Below are positions 3,843 to 6,082 of a DNA stretch of 6,082 nucleotides, piece by piece. The notes below the pieces were generated by a model that saw only the letters and a program-made list of their open reading frames with translations, ran no database searches and was not told the origin of the DNA. The position numbers and the translations under genes are program-made. Each line of letters starts with the position of its first letter. Positions within the stretch are counted from its first letter, which is position 1. Where the stretch lies: positions 1-6,082 of the forward strand of contig WJKO01000476.1 in NCBI GenBank assembly GCA_014729055.1. The letters are read 5' to 3'. The DNA comes from Promethearchaeota archaeon (GTDB taxonomy: Archaea; Asgardarchaeota; Lokiarchaeia; Sigyniarchaeales; Promethearchaeaceae).

Positions 3843-5975
3843 TTATGTTCTATTACCTTTTAATTTAACTTGTAAATCTCGCGCTCGCTTAGAGTACCAT
3901 ATTAAGAGTTCTCCAGAATCATTTGGTTTAAAGTATTCACCGCCGCAGAGTGCTGCCGCTCTTTTCATGGCTTGATCATCTGGATTTCCGAGCCCTATAA
4001 TATACATAACTACATTAGGATTAGCACTAAACGCTTGTACCGCTTTAAAAAACTGATCTCCATCCGTTGCGACACCATCTGTCAGAAGAACAATCATTGT
4101 AGGCATATCATCACCAAAAGCATACAAGAGTTCTTGAGCTTTTAACATAGCTTGTCCCATGTTTGTCGCTTGCCCGTATGCATTTCCGATTTCATCGACA
4201 ATTAATTTTGCAGCATCTTCAAGAACGTCCTTTTCCCCTGAGGAGGAATCCATAAACATTTTTCCATCTCCAAATTGCAAGGCTTGAGCCTGGTCAGCGA
4301 ATCTTATAATGGAAACCTTTTCACCGAATCCGCGCCCAACTTTTTCTGAAAGGAATAATATTGCTCCAAATGCAGCACTATAACGTCTTGGCACCATAAT
4401 GCCGGGTTTAAACTTCTTTAGGAACTCTTGGATCTTTTTTGCTTTCATCGCAGCTTTAATACCTTCAAGGGCGGGACCAATATTCTTTACTTCAACATCT
4501 CTGCCCATCATGCTTCTACTTATATCAATTATAAGTATTGCGTTGAAAGTAACAAGACCCGTTGGTTTTAATGTTAATGTGGTGTTAGGTGTAATTTCTG
4601 CAAAAACATCTCCCATTAAGTCGGGAACAGTGCTTAGAAATTCGCAAGCAACATTAGCCGCTTGCCATCTTAATTTTATACCCTTGAAAATAATGTAATT
4701 TGCCAACCAAGATTTAATGCTGTTGATATTTTGTCGAGCCATTGAAATCACCGACCATACATCTTCACCTTTAATAGGGGCAATTCCAAGTTCTACGCTT
4801 TGTAAAGGTATTATTTGTCTCATATTCTTTTTTAGGTCCACTTCCATACTGCCTATTCCGCTTGCTTCTAAAAGTTCCGAATCTATTACTACTTGGTTGT
4901 TTGGAAGGTCTTCCTTTATTTTAAATTTAGCGGCACCAACAGCACCGGTTAGATAATCTTCGAAAGCCAATACATCTCCTTCTTGGACGCCCAAACTCGC
5001 AGCATTTCGAGGATTGACCATTATTATTCCATTTAAATCTGCTTGAGATACAATTTCCAAACTTATTTGGTCTTGATGAACAATTGGTGGTTCAGTGCTA
5101 TACACAACAATTTGATCTGCTTTCAAATTCGTATCCTCGACCGTATCAACACCAATTGTAATTGAATTTCTTGGTACGGAATTATCTACAGTAATTCTTG
5201 CAGAGCCTTCCGATCTTGTTAATGGATCCTCCCAAGCAAGTATCATTCCTTGTGTTAATCCTAATTCTTGGACAGCTTGATTATTTAATTTAACCCGGCC
5301 ATCAGCAAATGGGACTTTCTTTACAGTTAAAACCATTCCCCCGTCTTTCTGTGTCGCTAATATATTGGGATCCACTCGATTCGGATATGGATCTGGGGGT
5401 GGTGCTTGTTCCATCCTCATGCTTGGTTGTTCCATCCCCATGCTTGGTTGTTCCATCCCCATGCTTGGTGGTTGTGTTCCCATCGATGGAGGAGGTGGTA
5501 TAGATCCAGATTGTTGATTATACGAATTAAATCCTCCGGCTGAGCTTGGTGGGGGTACCGAACTAGACGGTTGAGTTCCTAGCATTTGACCTGGTTGTGG
5601 CATGCTCGGTTGTTGGGTTCCTGGCATTTGTGGCGGAGGTGATATACTTGGTTGTTGAGTCCCCGGCATTTGAGTTGGTTGTGAGATTGGTTCTGATGCA
5701 CGTACACCAGCTGGTTCTGAAGATGGGGCTACTCGAAACTCAATTCCGTCATAATTCATTGCAGACAAAATATCGCTGGCAACCTTTATCGAGAAATCAA
5801 GAACATTTTCAGTAATTGAAACTCGACAAGATGTAAATGTTGTAGGATTATCCGGATCAGATAAACGAATCATATCTCCTTCACTAATGTTTAATTCTTG
5901 CGCTACTGAAGGGGAGATCTCACACTTCTGAGAAATGGAGTCTGTTTCTTCTACAAATAATTTGGTTTCTGGCAC
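3843..5975 (-). CDS. triple double-psi-barrel (Cdc48-N-like) VWA-domain protein
   Basis: This 710-residue protein has no signal peptide or membrane helix and so is probably cytoplasmic. Three modules share the pattern 'LxxxxGDxIxxxDPxT...ARV' of Cdc48-N/VAT-N-like double-psi barrels: residues about 4-84 ('LNISEGDMIRLSDP'), 213-295 ('LGLTQGMILAWEDPLT') and 304-385 ('LGVQEGDVLAFEDYLT'). Residues 85-205 are a disordered Pro/Gln/Met/Ser-rich linker with tandem repeats. Residues 400-470 look helical and are tryptophan-containing. Residues 477-700 form a VWA domain with a complete metal site: D484-I-S-R-S488, T604 and D633. It also has an enlarged lysine-rich insertion at about 490-535. VWA proteins commonly mediate protein-protein contacts and partner AAA+ ATPases, and Cdc48-N barrels bind adaptors or substrates, so a scaffold or adaptor role is my inference. 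The start is GTG: no in-frame ATG precedes the first barrel, and AAAGG lies 8 bases upstream. Confidence 0.9.
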   Translation of the reverse strand: MPETKLFVEETDSISQKCEISPSVAQELNISEGDMIRLSDPDNPTTFTSCRVSITENVLDFSIKVASDILSAMNYDGIEFRVAPSSEPAGVRASEPISQPTQMPGTQQPSISPPPQMPGTQQPSMPQPGQMLGTQPSSSVPPPSSAGGFNSYNQQSGSIPPPPSMGTQPPSMGMEQPSMGMEQPSMRMEQAPPPDPYPNRVDPNILATQKDGGMVLTVKKVPFADGRVKLNNQAVQELGLTQGMILAWEDPLTRSEGSARITVDNSVPRNSITIGVDTVEDTNLKADQIVVYSTEPPIVHQDQISLEIVSQADLNGIIMVNPRNAASLGVQEGDVLAFEDYLTGAVGAAKFKIKEDLPNNQVVIDSELLEASGIGSMEVDLKKNMRQIIPLQSVELGIAPIKGEDVWSVISMARQNINSIKSWLANYIIFKGIKLRWQAANVACEFLSTVPDLMGDVFAEITPNTTLTLKPTGLVTFNAILIIDISRSMMGRDVEVKNIGPALEGIKAAMKAKKIQEFLKKFKPGIMVPRRYSAAFGAILFLSEKVGRGFGEKVSIIRFADQAQALQFGDGKMFMDSSSGEKDVLEDAAKLIVDEIGNAYGQATNMGQAMLKAQELLYAFGDDMPTMIVLLTDGVATDGDQFFKAVQAFSANPNVVMYIIGLGNPDDQAMKRAAALCGGEYFKPNDSGELLIWYSKRARDLQVKLKGNRT
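5406..5489 (-). repeat. 21-base tandem repeat encoding PSMGMEQ heptads
   Basis: Three near-identical 21-base units lie at 5411-5431, 5432-5452 and 5453-5473 and a degenerate fourth lies to the right. In frame they encode PSMGTQP, PSMGMEQ, PSMGMEQ and PSMRMEQ (residues 163-190). The near-identity at DNA level points to recent duplication by slippage or unequal exchange within the linker of the barrel-VWA protein. Confidence 0.85.
5547..5672 (-). repeat. 42-base tandem repeat encoding QMPGTQQPS-type units
   Basis: Three 42-base units (5547-5588, 5589-5630, 5631-5672) encode 14-residue repeats beginning QMPGTQQPS, QMPGTQQPS and QMLGTQPSS, each ending in a proline-rich triplet or similar (residues 102-143). 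They differ more than the 21-base units and so appear older. All keep the reading frame. Confidence 0.8.
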
Positions 5976-5983
5976 ATTAATGA

Positions 5984-5988
5984 CCTTT
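5984..5988 (-). promoter_or_regulatory. ribosome binding site of the barrel-VWA gene
   Basis: AAAGG on the minus strand lies 8 bases upstream of the GTG at 5975. An out-of-frame ATG (5977-5975) overlaps this GTG by one base and would give only eight codons, so the GTG is the productive start. Confidence 0.5.
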
Positions 5989-6048
5989 GTTTAATTATAA
6001 TTATCATTTTTGCATTCATTTTATTTAAATTTAAGATTTTCTTTTCGA

Positions 6049-6060
6049 TTTATATAAAAA
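6049..6060 (-). promoter_or_regulatory. TATA-like box upstream of the barrel-VWA gene
   Basis: The minus strand reads TTTTTATATAAA, a good match to an archaeal TATA box. With the usual spacing transcription would start near 6028, leaving an untranslated leader of about 50 bases that contains the ribosome binding site. The rest of the 107-base upstream region (5976-6082) is A/T-rich, with no gene visible on either strand. Confidence 0.45.
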
Positions 6061-6082
6061 CGAATTCTAAATTAAAATCAGA

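Noticed and set aside
4399..4956. Hydrophobic plus-strand open frames opposite the VWA and third barrel
   Set aside because: They lie wholly antisense to a well-supported conserved domain and lack start signals.
5406..5672. A CRISPR-like array suggested by the tandem repeats
   Set aside because: The units are contiguous without spacers, keep reading frame and encode a protein linker.
5309..5815. Plus-strand open frames opposite the linker, giving Val/Pro/Ser-rich repeats
   Set aside because: They are the antisense shadow of the proline-rich repeats, with no ribosome binding site and no family-like pattern.

Overview
The window looks like archaeal chromosome. The DNA is strongly A+T-rich. 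Start sites combine good Shine-Dalgarno matches to the archaeal 16S tail (AGGAGG, AAGAAGTGAT) with TATA-like boxes. The families present, a THUMP/Trm11-type RNA methyltransferase and Cdc48-N-like double-psi barrels fused to a VWA domain, are most at home in archaea. The long Pro/Met/Gln-rich linker and the clustered small membrane proteins make an Asgard (Lokiarchaeia-like) archaeon my best guess. That is an inference from style, not a phylogenetic result. There is no sign of phage, IS element, CRISPR, tRNA or rRNA.

Layout: six complete genes all lie on the minus strand, so transcription runs from right to left. At the right end, behind a TATA-like box, is a 710-residue protein with a GTG start. 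It has three double-psi-barrel modules, a repetitive proline-rich linker between the first and second, a helical segment and a C-terminal VWA domain with an intact metal site. About 70 bases further on come a THUMP-domain RNA methyltransferase and a PHP-family metallo-phosphoesterase, separated by 2 bases and surely co-transcribed. After an 82-base A/T-rich gap with a 9-base tandem repeat comes a compact cassette of three small membrane proteins. They are separated by 2 and 1 bases, and the second and third have strong ribosome binding sites inside the preceding gene. At the left edge, the last 17 codons of a plus-strand gene converge on this cassette, and T-rich tracts on both strands probably end transcription.

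How the genes may work together: the methyltransferase/PHP pair is an ordinary two-gene operon with no obvious metabolic link. The membrane cassette (an outward-facing beta-rich protein with five N-glycosylation sequons, a four-helix membrane protein with a charged cytoplasmic tail, and a two-helix protein with a lysine tail) has the look of an undescribed cell-envelope complex. The barrel-VWA protein looks like a cytoplasmic adaptor or scaffold. These two are the parts of the window that I cannot match to a described system.
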